Shown here: piece by piece, positions 9,052-16,718 of the stretch | Numbering within the stretch: the stretch's first letter is position 1 | How the letters are laid out: each line of letters opens with the position of its first letter | Translations under genes and position numbers: made by a program | Source: JBPOHE01 sp052035915 | GTDB taxonomy: Bacteria; Pseudomonadota; Gammaproteobacteria; Chromatiales; Chromatiaceae | DNA length: 41,892 nt | NCBI GenBank assembly: GCA_052035915.1 | Contig: JBPOHE010000108.1 | Span: 1-41,892 of the forward strand | Direction: 5' to 3' | The notes under the pieces: model-generated | What the model was told of the DNA's origin: nothing | What the model saw: only the letters and a program-made list of their open reading frames with translations | Database searches by the model: none

Positions 9052-9128
9052 GCCCTTGTAGCTCAGTAGGATAGAGCGTCCGCCTCCTAAGCGGAAGGTC
9101 TCCGGTTCGAGTCCGGACTCGGGCGCCA
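9052..9128 (+). tRNA. tRNA-Arg (anticodon CCU), CCA encoded
   Basis: The cloverleaf can be folded by eye: D-arm GCTC/GAGC, anticodon stem TCCGC/GCGGA around loop CTCCTAA (anticodon CCU, reads AGG), T-arm TCCGG-TTCGAGT-CCGGA, and 3' CCA at 9126-9128. The acceptor stem is imperfect: 5' GCCCTTG against 3' CTCGGGC leaves two mismatches (U5/C68 and U6/U67). This could be a natural weak stem, or the mark of a 3' end replaced by integration of an element. Confidence 0.85.
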
Positions 9129-9453
9129 TCCCCCTCTCGCGCCCCTCGGGGAAACGCGACCTTCCATTGGCTCTCCTCGGTGCGCCACCCGCGAGTGATC
9201 GGACCCCTGATTTGCCGTTCAGGCGGTCTATCGGATGGCCTAAGACCGCCGAGCTTCGAGAGGGACATGAAGCCCGGTCTTCAGAGACGCTCATGGCGAT
9301 GGCCATACCGATTCAGGTGAGCCGGCCAGGGTTCCAGTATTCGAATCGAAAGGCTATGTATCCCTTGGCGCATCGGCTCAGACTGAATTGACATTCGACG
9401 CCTGGCGGATTTCTTCTGTGGCGGTGCGGTGGGCATCGGTCGCTTAAAACCGA
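9129..9453. other. Gene-free stretch between tRNA and CRISPR region
   Basis: No supported gene, no integrase and no obvious promoter. Short open frames here have no recognisable content. Confidence 0.4.
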
Positions 9454-9526
9454 TAGGCGTAGATGGGTGTTAACCCATCGTTATGCGAATCTGGCCTGGC
9501 CGGAAACGGCGGATGTCGATGTTGGC
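9454..9526. repeat. 73-bp direct repeat, copy A (array-side flank)
   Basis: Starts TAGGCGTAGATGGGTGTT and includes the dyad GATGGGT-GTTA-ACCCATC. It matches 15088-15160 at 68 of 73 positions in the same orientation and ends 25 bp before the last (distal) CRISPR repeat. The two copies bracket the array and the cas1/cas2 genes. Confidence 0.85.
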
Positions 9527-9551
9527 TCACCCAGTCCGGCGCATCCCCCAA

Positions 9552-11940
9552 GTCTTAATCCCCTCAAGTTCGGGTCTCAGATTTCTACCTGAGACCGCCG
9601 CGAATTGGCAGAGGGAGCCATTTGTCTTAATCCCCTCAAGTTCGGGTCTCAGATTTCTACTGGAAAAAAAATGTACAATTTTGTAAAAAACTCCGTCTTA
9701 ATCCCCTCAAGTTCGGGTCTCAGATTTCTACCATTCCACAGAGTTACCTCAACGTGAGCGTACTGGTCTTAATCCCCTCAAGTTCGGGTCTCAGATTTCT
9801 ACAAAAATTTCTGTAAGGCATTGGCGGAAAATGATGATGTCTTAATCCCCTCAAGTTCGGGTCTCAGATTTCTACATCAAAGTCTTTCTCGAATTGGTGG
9901 AGCGGCGAGTCTTAATCCCCTCAAGTTTGGGTCTCAGATTTCTACATGGAGCTCTGTCTAACTAGACGAGAGCAATACGTCTTAATCCCCTCAAGTTCGG
10001 GTCTCAGATTTCTACATGTATACTTAATGCATCACCCTATGCTAACAGTCTTAATCCCCTCAAGTTCGGGTCTCAGATTTCTACATGCTCAATATACTAT
10101 AGGATACTCCGACCTAGTCTTAATCCCCTCAAGTTCGGGTCTCAGATTTCTACCAAGGCCCTGCCGCGCACCACACGGCGCGGTAGCGTCTTAATCCCCT
10201 CAAGTTCGGGTCTCAGATTTCTACTCAAGCCAGGGCAGAAGAAATTTTCCAGAATTGTGTCTTAATCCCCTCAAGTTCGGGTCTCAGATTTCTACATTAC
10301 CGCCCCGATCAGTTCGAGTTTGAATGCACCTGTCTTAATCCCCTCAAGTTCGGGTCTCAGATTTCTACCCAGAAGCAGTAGCAGACGAGTTCTGCTACAA
10401 AGTCTTAATCCCCTCAAGTTCGGGTCTCAGATTTCTACACCCTCCCAGGAAGAAACTTTAGAAACTTGGACGAGTCTTAATCCCCTCAAGTTCGGGTCTC
10501 AGATTTCTACGATGAGACAGTTATTTCTTATCGAGCAAATTCAAAGTCTTAATCCCCTCAAGTTCGGGTCTCAGATTTCTACGATACAAGAAATCTGAAC
10601 CTTTGAAAAAAAATCCTGGTCTTAATCCCCTCAAGTTCGGGTCTCAGATTTCTACTCTATGAGTCCGGATTATTTCGTGCTCTCCCTTCCGTCTTAATCC
10701 CCTCAAGTTCGGGTCTCAGATTTCTACCTTTCAAAGGTATTAGAAGTGATAGATACTCTAAATGTCTTAATCCCCTCAAGTTCGGGTCTCAGATTTCTAC
10801 ATCATCAATGATTAAAGGTATTTCAAGGTGGGAGTCTTAATCCCCTCAAGTTCGGGTCTCAGATTTCTACCGGGAAAAACAACATGGGCAGAAAGTTTCT
10901 GCTTTGTCTTAATCCCCTCAAGTTCGGGTCTCAGATTTCTACAGCTACCAAGACGGGATAATTAAATATTGAAAGGTCTTAATCCCCTCAAGTTCGGGTC
11001 TCAGATTTCTACGAACCCAAGCATCTAAAACCTTTTCAAACTGGTGGTCTTAATCCCCTCAAGTTCGGGTCTCAGATTTCTACATATAAATGTCGCCTTC
11101 TGTATTGAAGGGATTGGTCTTAATCCCCTCAAGTTCGGGTCTCAGATTTCTACACGGGCATGAAAAGAGTGCCCGTCAATCCGCGATAGTCTTAATCCCC
11201 TCAAGTTCGGGTCTCAGATTTCTACGCCCAAAAAATCTAGGATTTATGGATAGATATAGTCGTCTTAATCCCCTCAAGTTCGGGTCTCAGATTTCTACAT
11301 ATCTATCAAAAATAGATATCTAGCATGCATCTTGTCTTAATCCCCTCAAGTTCGGGTCTCAGATTTCTACCGGAATTATATCTCCATAGAATGGAGAAAA
11401 AATGTCTTAATCCCCTCAAGTTCGGGTCTCAGATTTCTACAATTGGTGGAGCGACGGGCACGAAAAAAGTGCCGTCTTAATCCCCTCAAGTTCGGGTCTC
11501 AGATTTCTACTCAACAACCAAGTATATATAAAAGGTTACGTAGGTCTTAATCCCCTCAAGTTCGGGTCTCAGATTTCTACCTGAAACGCCATGCTTGGTA
11601 TCTGGGCTTGTTCTCGTCTTAATCCCCTCCAGTTCGGGGCTCAGATTTCTACTATGGTTAAGGGAAGAGGTGCAAAATTAAAAAAACGTCTTAATCCCCT
11701 CAAGTTCGGGTCTCAGATTTCTACTGGAGACAACCATGGAAAGAGTACCTTTCTACGGGTCTTAATCCCCTCAAGTTCGGGTCTCAGATTTCTACGCCCC
11801 GTCAAAGCATGGACCTGATTCCCCAGAGCGGTCTTAATCCCCACAAGTTCGGGTCTCAGATTTCTACGGTTCACTATTAGAGGATATTACGATCCGCCTA
11901 TGTGTCTTAATCCCCTCAAGTTCGGGTCTCAGATTTCTAC
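9552..11940 (-). CRISPR. CRISPR array: 34 repeats of 37 bp, 33 spacers of 32-36 bp
   Basis: Plus-strand repeat: GTCTTAATCCCCTCAAG followed by TTCGGGTCTCAGATTTCTAC. Read on the minus strand it ends GGGGATTAAGAC, giving an ATTAAGAC 5' handle of type III style, and the leader-like flank with a TATAAT lies on the right. I therefore infer minus-strand transcription, with the newest spacers near 11940. Repeats are nearly invariant. Variants occur at 9909 (one base), 11616 (two) and 11831 (one). Spacers are AT-richer than the host. Spacers at 9876-9908, 11441-11473 and 11154-11188 overlap on one target. Cas6 at 40287-41297 is the only visible processing enzyme. Confidence 0.98.
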
Positions 11941-12232
11941 TCCTCGTGTCTGGGGAGGGTTTCGATTCAATGGGTTACAAGGGGGGTTCGCGGATTTTCG
12001 GGTTTCCAAAAAGCGCTCGCTACGGACGTTTTTCGAGAATGGATAGCTTTTCCCTATCACGCCAAAATTCTCCTTTTGAATCAGCGAATTAGCCTTGATC
12101 GCCGGGGTCCGGGAAGGCTGTTCGCCCAGTGATCGATCCGTGCCCATTATAACAAAACCAGAGTCTGGACAGGCTTGGCTGAGCCGGCCTGGTCTCCATG
12201 CCTTCCATTCTCGGTGTCCGGACCACCAGGGA
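11941..12232 (-). promoter_or_regulatory. CRISPR leader with candidate extended -10 promoter
   Basis: 292 bp between the second cas2 gene and the first repeat, with no ORF. On the minus strand it contains TGTTATAAT (extended -10; TATAAT at 12151-12146). Transcription would start about 200 nt before the first repeat. The -35 is weak. The position directly between the adaptation genes and the array fits a leader. Confidence 0.7.
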
Positions 12233-12553
12233 TCAGGCCACTTCATGGAGGAGACCGGGAGGCAGGGCCGCGTCGTAGAGGCTCACGCCCAGGGGGAAGA
12301 GCTGCCGGCCGAGGTGGAGATAGTCGGGTCGCCGCGGCAGGGGATAGGCGCGGATGTCGTCGGAGCGGGGCTCGATCAAGGCATCGAGGGCGTTGAGGAT
12401 GAGTTCCAGACCGGCGCGGTCGGTGTACACCAGAAACACCGAGTATTGGATCGGCAGGCCCTGTTTCCTCAGGTAGCGGTGAACCCGGCCCAGGCGCTTG
12501 GGATCGGTGATGTCGTAGCTCAGGATGTGCCAGCGGGGAAGGGCGTCGGGCAT
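12233..12553 (-). CDS. cas2: Cas2 (second copy, leader-proximal)
   Basis: 106 residues from the ATG at 12553, which has AGGGAG eight bases upstream; longer in-frame extensions overlap the preceding gene. The N-terminus HILSYDITDPKRLGRVHRYLRKQG is the Cas2 ferredoxin-like beta1 with its conserved Asp, followed by YSVFLVYTDRAGLE and the DDIRAYPLP strand. It starts 14 bases after the cas1-like gene. It differs clearly from the other Cas2 at 14384-14665 (longer C-terminal tail, different sequence), so this is an ancient paralogue pair and not a recent duplication. It should form the dimer at the heart of an integration complex. Confidence 0.93.
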   Translation of the reverse strand: MPDALPRWHILSYDITDPKRLGRVHRYLRKQGLPIQYSVFLVYTDRAGLELILNALDALIEPRSDDIRAYPLPRRPDYLHLGRQLFPLGVSLYDAALPPGLLHEVA

Positions 12554-12567
12554 GATGGCGCTCCCTG

Positions 12568-13401
12568 TCAGGCCAGTTCGACCAGCCAGCGGTGCAGGGC
12601 GTTGGTGATCTCGCGCCCGAAACCGCCGAGCCTCGCGGAATTGTTTTGGTAGAGATCGATGAGGTCGCGGCGCGTGAGCTCGCGGAGCGGTTGGCCGGTG
12701 CGTTGCGCCCAGAGGGCGCGGCGACGCAGCCAACCGATGCGGATGGTTTCGCCGTACCAGCGATGGAGGCGGTGCAGATCGGTGACCAGATCCGGCCAGC
12801 CGTCCTGCAGCAACTCGGATTGGGCGCCCAGGCCCAGTTGTTGGAGATGGTTGAGCATCCAGGCGAAGAGCAGTTCGTCGAGCCAGGAGGCACTGCGGGC
12901 GGCCTGGCGTTCGCCGGCCAGGGCCACCGCCTGACCCTTCAACCAGGTGCGCAGCCCGGTAGCGTTATGGATCTCGGCGGGGGCCTGAAGACGCCGGTGC
13001 ACGCGCCCGAGCGTGCGCTTTTCCTGGGCGTAGCGCCAGGTGGCGTAGAGATCGCGCCAGTCGGGGCGGACCAACAGATCCACCAGCCGTTGTCGCAACT
13101 CCTGCCGCTCACCCGGGGCGCCAAGCAGGCGCGCCCGCGTCTCCCCATCGCGGTCGACGAAGAGAAGGCTGATCCCCTGTTGGGCGCAGGCGAGCAGGGC
13201 GGGGGTGCTGAACTCGGCGCGCTCGTTGGCCAGTATGCGCGAGATCCGGCGTAGCGGCAGATAGCGGGGCGCCTGTCCGGCGACGAGCAGGGTCAGGGAT
13301 GGCCCTTCGAGTTCGACCCGCGCGCTGGTCTTGGGGTCGAGGTAGAGCGGCTTGCGTTCGCCGGCGGCGAAGGGAAGCAGGCTCGGCGCGGTCTCGCTCA
13401 T
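12568..13401 (-). CDS. Divergent Cas1-like protein lacking the recognisable catalytic triad
   Basis: 277 residues. The N-terminal ~110 residues look like the Cas1 beta-domain: KPLYLDPKTSARVELEG, LPLRRISRILANERAEFSTPALLACAQQGISLLFVD and RARLLG. The helical part (NATGLRTWLKGQ, SWLDELLFAWMLNHLQQLGL, LLQDGWPDLVTDLHRL) has the general composition of a Cas1 C-terminal domain. I cannot find the EGxxA..YF glutamate, the HE histidine or the DLxE acidic site that the neighbouring Cas1 has. Its ATG overlaps the cas1 stop (ATGA), so synthesis is coupled to Cas1. It may be a structural subunit pairing with Cas1. It is also shorter than a typical Cas1. Confidence 0.75.
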   Translation of the reverse strand: MSETAPSLLPFAAGERKPLYLDPKTSARVELEGPSLTLLVAGQAPRYLPLRRISRILANERAEFSTPALLACAQQGISLLFVDRDGETRARLLGAPGERQELRQRLVDLLVRPDWRDLYATWRYAQEKRTLGRVHRRLQAPAEIHNATGLRTWLKGQAVALAGERQAARSASWLDELLFAWMLNHLQQLGLGAQSELLQDGWPDLVTDLHRLHRWYGETIRIGWLRRRALWAQRTGQPLRELTRRDLIDLYQNNSARLGGFGREITNALHRWLVELA

Positions 13402-14369
13402 TGGGGTTGGCCCTCGACAAAGGGGGTGGGGAAGCGGGGCAGACGCACCGCGAGGCGCCCGAGGTAACGGCGCAACAAGCGGCGCGGGGGGCGGATCGCC
13501 ATCTCGAAGGCGGGGTAGAAGATCGCCCGTCCCTCCTTGTCGAGCAGACAGGCCTCGCCTTGTCGCGAGAAATGGTGGCCACGCAGGGTTTCGTTGCGCA
13601 ACAGTGTCCAGACCAGATGGTCGATGCGCGGGCGCAAGGGCTCGATCAGGTCCGCCGCCAGGGATTCGCGACCGAAATCGAGTTCGTGGAAGAAGCCGAC
13701 CAGCGGGTCCAGACCGGCGGCGTGGCTGGCCAGGGTGGCTTCGGCGTGGAGCAGGGTGTAGCCGAGCGAGAGCAGGGCATTGACCGGGTCGCGGGGCGGG
13801 CGACGGTTGCGTCCGGTGAATTCGAGGGCGGCGGGAAAGAGGGTGGCAAAGGCGCCGAAATAAGCCGCCGCGCCCGCGCCCTCGAGGCCGCGTATCTGGT
13901 CGAGATCCAGTGTCCCGGTCTCCTGCAACCTTGTCCGCAGCCGGGCCAGGGTCTCCAGTCCCTGAGTCAGGGGGAGCCGCCGGTCGGGCCGTTCGCGGCG
14001 GGCGGTACGCAGCAGACGGGCCTGGGCGCCGAGTTTGTGGCTCACCAGACGCCGCGACCAGTACAGGCGCCAGGCCGGGTCGCTGTGCAGTCGGTACTGG
14101 GCGACGCGGCGTTCGGCGTCGTTGCGCGGGCTTCCGCACACCACCGCCACCTGGGAATGCGCCCGTCCTCCCAGGGCGACCAGGCCCACCCCGGCCTCGG
14201 CGAGAAATCCGAGCAGGGCGCTGTCGAGTGCCACCGAGCCGCGCAGCACCAGCCGATCCACCAAGCCGATGGGGACGCTGGTCTGCCGCTGGCCGTTGGC
14301 GTAGACCACCAGCGCCCGGCCTTCGCGCCGGAGGGCGAGATCCTGGCGATCGAGATAGAGGGTGCCCAT
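13398..14369 (-). CDS. cas1: Cas1 integrase (canonical)
   Basis: 323 residues, normal length. The N-terminal beta-domain begins MGTLYLDRQDLALRREG. The helical domain carries the metal-binding catalytic residues: E163 in RGLEGAGAAAYF, H228 in GFFHELDFGRESLAADLIEPLRP, and D240/E243 in the same block. No reverse transcriptase or Cas6 domain is fused. A GGAGAG box lies before the ATG. It is 14 bases downstream of the first cas2 and overlaps the cas1-like gene by 4 bases. It inserts new spacers at the leader-repeat junction with Cas2. Confidence 0.97.
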   Translation of the reverse strand: MGTLYLDRQDLALRREGRALVVYANGQRQTSVPIGLVDRLVLRGSVALDSALLGFLAEAGVGLVALGGRAHSQVAVVCGSPRNDAERRVAQYRLHSDPAWRLYWSRRLVSHKLGAQARLLRTARRERPDRRLPLTQGLETLARLRTRLQETGTLDLDQIRGLEGAGAAAYFGAFATLFPAALEFTGRNRRPPRDPVNALLSLGYTLLHAEATLASHAAGLDPLVGFFHELDFGRESLAADLIEPLRPRIDHLVWTLLRNETLRGHHFSRQGEACLLDKEGRAIFYPAFEMAIRPPRRLLRRYLGRLAVRLPRFPTPFVEGQPQ

Positions 14370-14383
14370 GCGACTTCTCTCCT

Positions 14384-14665
14384 TCAGCCGATGTAATAGA
14401 ACGAGGGATCGCTCGGCTTGAGGCCGATCCCCAGGGTGCGGACCTTGCTGCGCGGGTCCAGACGCACCAGAAAAAAGCGATCCTCGACCAGATCGAGCAC
14501 GGCCTCGATCTCGCTTATCAGGGCGCGGTGTTCGCTCTCACTGAGAAAACACTCGAACACCGATTTCTGCCCCCCGGTGGCGTAGCCGCGCAACACATGC
14601 AGCGCCTGGATCAGGCGCTTGGGGTCGGAGACGTCGTAGGCGGCGAGATAGAGTTGGCGGTTCAT
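14384..14665 (-). CDS. cas2: Cas2 (first copy)
   Basis: 93 residues. MNRQLYLAAYDVSDPKRLIQALHVLRGYATGGQKSVFECFLSESEHRAL is a standard Cas2 start, with the beta1 Asp (YDVSD) and the SVFEC strand; the C-terminal LGIGLKPSDPSFYYIG is the strand swapped in the dimer. The start at 14665 is chosen because conserved sequence begins there; the frame stays open upstream to 14809 without recognisable content. First gene of the four-gene adaptation operon; a MITE-like element sits about 90 bp upstream. Confidence 0.95.
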   Translation of the reverse strand: MNRQLYLAAYDVSDPKRLIQALHVLRGYATGGQKSVFECFLSESEHRALISEIEAVLDLVEDRFFLVRLDPRSKVRTLGIGLKPSDPSFYYIG

Positions 14666-14757
14666 GGCCGATAGCGTATCTCTCGGCCTCGCCAGCGGCA
14701 GGGATGGCAAGCTTGCGGAGGGGGGGCCATCGGAATTGGCTGATCCGATTGTCGGTG

Positions 14758-14881
14758 CTTCCGGGCCTGGCGGTTTTGATCCGGTTTTTCGTTCTCTAAA
14801 TGAGAACAATTACTCATTCTGTTATCTTATTGTTCTCGTAAAAAGAACAAAAATGGGTCGTTTTCAGCCCATGCCCGGAAC
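14758..14881. repeat. MITE-like palindromic element, copy 3 of 4
   Basis: CTTCCGGGCCTG at one end, GCCCGGAAC at the other; inner dyads GTTCTCTAAATGAGAAC and GTTCTCGTAAAAAGAAC. It lies directly upstream of the adaptation operon, so it could hold or disturb that promoter. Confidence 0.8.
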
Positions 14882-14929
14882 AACCGAGCCTGCCGACAGC
14901 TTCATGGAATGCTTGCGGAAAGCCATGGG

Positions 14930-15013
14930 GTAGGCTGGCGATGAGCGAAGCGAATCCCAGCGGTTCGCACAAGAAGCCGGGTTTCGGCGCTTCGCGCCTC
15001 AACACCAGCCTAC
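14930..15013. repeat. REP/REPIN-like inverted repeat (GTAGGCTGG...CCAGCCTAC)
   Basis: A 9-bp perfect outer inverted repeat encloses GAGCGAAGCGAA-type sequence, a pattern widespread in gammaproteobacterial intergenic regions. A truncated REP (CCCTCACCCTCAGGGAGAGGGG) follows at 15064-15085. Confidence 0.65.
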
Positions 15014-15087
15014 GCATATCGAGAATGCCGTTTCTGAATAGATTTTATGTAACCGCTCTGTCCCCCTCACCCTCAGGGAGAGGGGTT

Positions 15088-15160
15088 TAGGCGTAGATGG
15101 GTGTTCACCCATCGTTAGGCGAATGTGGCCTGGTCGGCAACGGCGGATGTCGATGTTGGC
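15088..15160. repeat. 73-bp direct repeat, copy B (adaptation-side flank)
   Basis: Same orientation as copy A at 9454-9526, with five mismatches in 73. The dyad here reads GATGGGT-GTTC-ACCCATC. Confidence 0.85.
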
Positions 15161-15179
15161 CTTCATCCGGGTTTGCTGA

Positions 15180-15962
15180 TCAGACCGGGAAGCGATAGCG
15201 GCAATGCTGGCGTACCAGACATTTCTCGCAACGAGGGTTCTGCTCCAGACAGAGGCCGGTACCGATTCCGAGATCAAACTCATCGCCAACCTGGCCGAAT
15301 TTGACCAGTACGATGTCGACGAAGCGATGGCTGTAGCCGGTCTCGCGGGCGATGCGATCACCGACCCGGCGGGCGCCTTCGAGGTCTGCTTCGCTGTCGA
15401 TGAGGCCGAGGCGACTGAAGACCCGCAGCAGTACTCGATCGGGTTTGACCGTGGGGGCGCCGATATCGGTCAGGAAATGATGGGCGGTGGCCTCACCGAA
15501 GCGCTTGAATCGCCGCTGCAGTTCCTTGGCGGCCCGCTCGATGACCGCTGGGCTCTCGTTGCCGCGCAAGGCCACCAGATACGCCTTGAATGAACCATGA
15601 CGCTGGACCAGTTCAAGGACGGTGCGGGCGTTGGCGATGGCCGCCTCGATACAGGGACGATGGCGGAACATGGCCGGATCGTTCAGCATGCGCTCGATCA
15701 TGGCTGGACCATGGGCGGCGGCGGTCGCGGCCTTGGGAAAGTAACGCTCGATGATCGGACGTCTGGCGCTGACGACGACGGCTCTTTTCCCAGCGTAGAA
15801 GGGGATGACCGCCAGCCGTCGGTACAGTTCGTCATCATCGAGGGTTTCCAGGCTGACCCGGCCGATGCGCTCGAAAGGGGCGAGCACCCGTTCCCGGGGG
15901 TGAACAGAGGCCGCGACCAGGGAATCCAAAATGCCATGAAAAAGGTTGGCGGCGTTGTGCAT
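15180..15962 (-). CDS. HhH-GPD-type DNA glycosylase/lyase with Fe-S cluster loop
   Basis: About 260 residues. The core HHFLTDIGAPTVKPDRVLLRVFSRLGLIDSE resembles the helix-hairpin-helix plus Asp region of base-excision glycosylases. The C-terminus has CLEQNPRCEKCLVRQHCRY, a C-x6-C-x2-C-x5-C spacing identical to the 4Fe-4S loop of endonuclease III/MutY. The ATG at 15962 is preferred over an upstream TTG (15974) because GGAG lies six bases before it. It probably removes damaged bases. No functional tie to CRISPR is shown; it sits between the adaptation operon and the effector operons on the same strand. Confidence 0.75.
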   Translation of the reverse strand: MHNAANLFHGILDSLVAASVHPRERVLAPFERIGRVSLETLDDDELYRRLAVIPFYAGKRAVVVSARRPIIERYFPKAATAAAHGPAMIERMLNDPAMFRHRPCIEAAIANARTVLELVQRHGSFKAYLVALRGNESPAVIERAAKELQRRFKRFGEATAHHFLTDIGAPTVKPDRVLLRVFSRLGLIDSEADLEGARRVGDRIARETGYSHRFVDIVLVKFGQVGDEFDLGIGTGLCLEQNPRCEKCLVRQHCRYRFPV

Positions 15963-16019
15963 CGGGTTCTCCAACAGGCAATGGGATGGGGAAGGTGTTT
16001 CTATCAGGGGGGCGTGCGA

Positions 16020-16211
16020 TCAGGGTTCCTCGAACTCGTCGAGGTCATGGTCGTGATCGCTGTCCTCTGGCCCCAAGAGCGCATCAAGCTCGGTGTTGAA
16101 GGGGTTGAGGTCGGCCAGTGGGTTGAGATGACTCCAGGGGGCCTGATCGCTTAACAGAAAGAGGTCGAGGATTTCGTCGTCCGGGCGTTTGGGATGCTTT
16201 TTGCGTGACAT
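16020..16211 (-). CDS. Small acidic protein, unknown
   Basis: 63 residues with a basic start (MSRKKHPKRPDDE) and a very acidic tail (GPEDSDHDHDLDEFEEP). GAGGAG lies nine bases before the ATG, which supports real translation. No family is recognised. The stop is 57 bases upstream of the glycosylase start, on the same strand. The acidic C-terminus resembles DNA-mimic or inhibitor proteins only in composition, so no function is assigned. Confidence 0.5.
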   Translation of the reverse strand: MSRKKHPKRPDDEILDLFLLSDQAPWSHLNPLADLNPFNTELDALLGPEDSDHDHDLDEFEEP

Positions 16212-16277
16212 GATCTGGATCTCCTCGGGGATTGTCTTGGTAAGGACGCCGTCGCCTTGGATACTTGGGGTATGCCG

Positions 16278-16577
16278 TTAATTCAACTGGCTCCGCCGGT
16301 TTTTGGTCTCTCCCTCGGCGACCGGCACCAATACCTGGTAGATGTCCGGCGTGACATAGGCGAAGAGCGGGATCAGCCCGCCGGGGGTGACGGCCAGCAC
16401 GACGGCGGTATCGAGTCCGGCCAGGCTGGCGTGACCGATGACATAGTCCAGCTCACCCGAGCCCAGACGCTCGATGGCCTGCAGCGCTTGTCGGAGCGCG
16501 GCTGGTGGGGTCTTCGCCCAGAGGCTGTCGTCTGGGGTCTCGTCCAGGAACTCGGGAAGATCGAGCGGGTGGGTCAC
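16278..16577 (-). CDS. Small hypothetical protein
   Basis: 99 residues from a GTG at 16577 (GGAG about ten bases upstream). Sequence: MTHPLDLPEFLDETPDDSLW, a helical segment AALRQALQAIERLGSG, then hydrophobic strands AGLDTAVVLAVTPGGLIPLFAYVTPD. It looks like a compact soluble alpha/beta fold. No family is recognised. It shares strand with the small acidic protein 66 bases downstream. Confidence 0.5.
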   Translation of the reverse strand: MTHPLDLPEFLDETPDDSLWAKTPPAALRQALQAIERLGSGELDYVIGHASLAGLDTAVVLAVTPGGLIPLFAYVTPDIYQVLVPVAEGETKNRRSQLN

Positions 16578-16718
16578 GGCTGAGGCTCCGTATAGGTGCG
16601 TGAGAAGCCCATTGTGCCCCCGTCGGTAGCAGTTGGCTGAAGTCGCAAGCTTGCGGGGTGGGTGGTCCGCCCCTGGAAACTGTTTGAAAACCTGTGGCCC
16701 TGGGCTTCGAGCTGGAAG

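Noticed and set aside
9876..11188. Naming the phage or plasmid targeted by the overlapping spacers
   Set aside because: The short translated peptide does not identify a family by eye; a database search is needed.
9483..11818. Open frames with repeated VLIPSSSGLRFL or LNPLKFGSQIST peptides
   Set aside because: They are translations of the CRISPR repeat, whose length plus spacer happens to keep a frame open; not proteins.
13402..14139. N-terminal extension of the Cas1-like frame (523-residue reading)
   Set aside because: The extra part is a shadow of cas1 in another frame; conserved sequence starts at 13401, where an ATGA overlap with cas1 is seen.
12568..14369. Possible reverse-transcriptase-Cas1 fusion
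   Set aside because: No RT motifs (such as YADD) in or beside either Cas1; canonical Cas1 has ordinary length.
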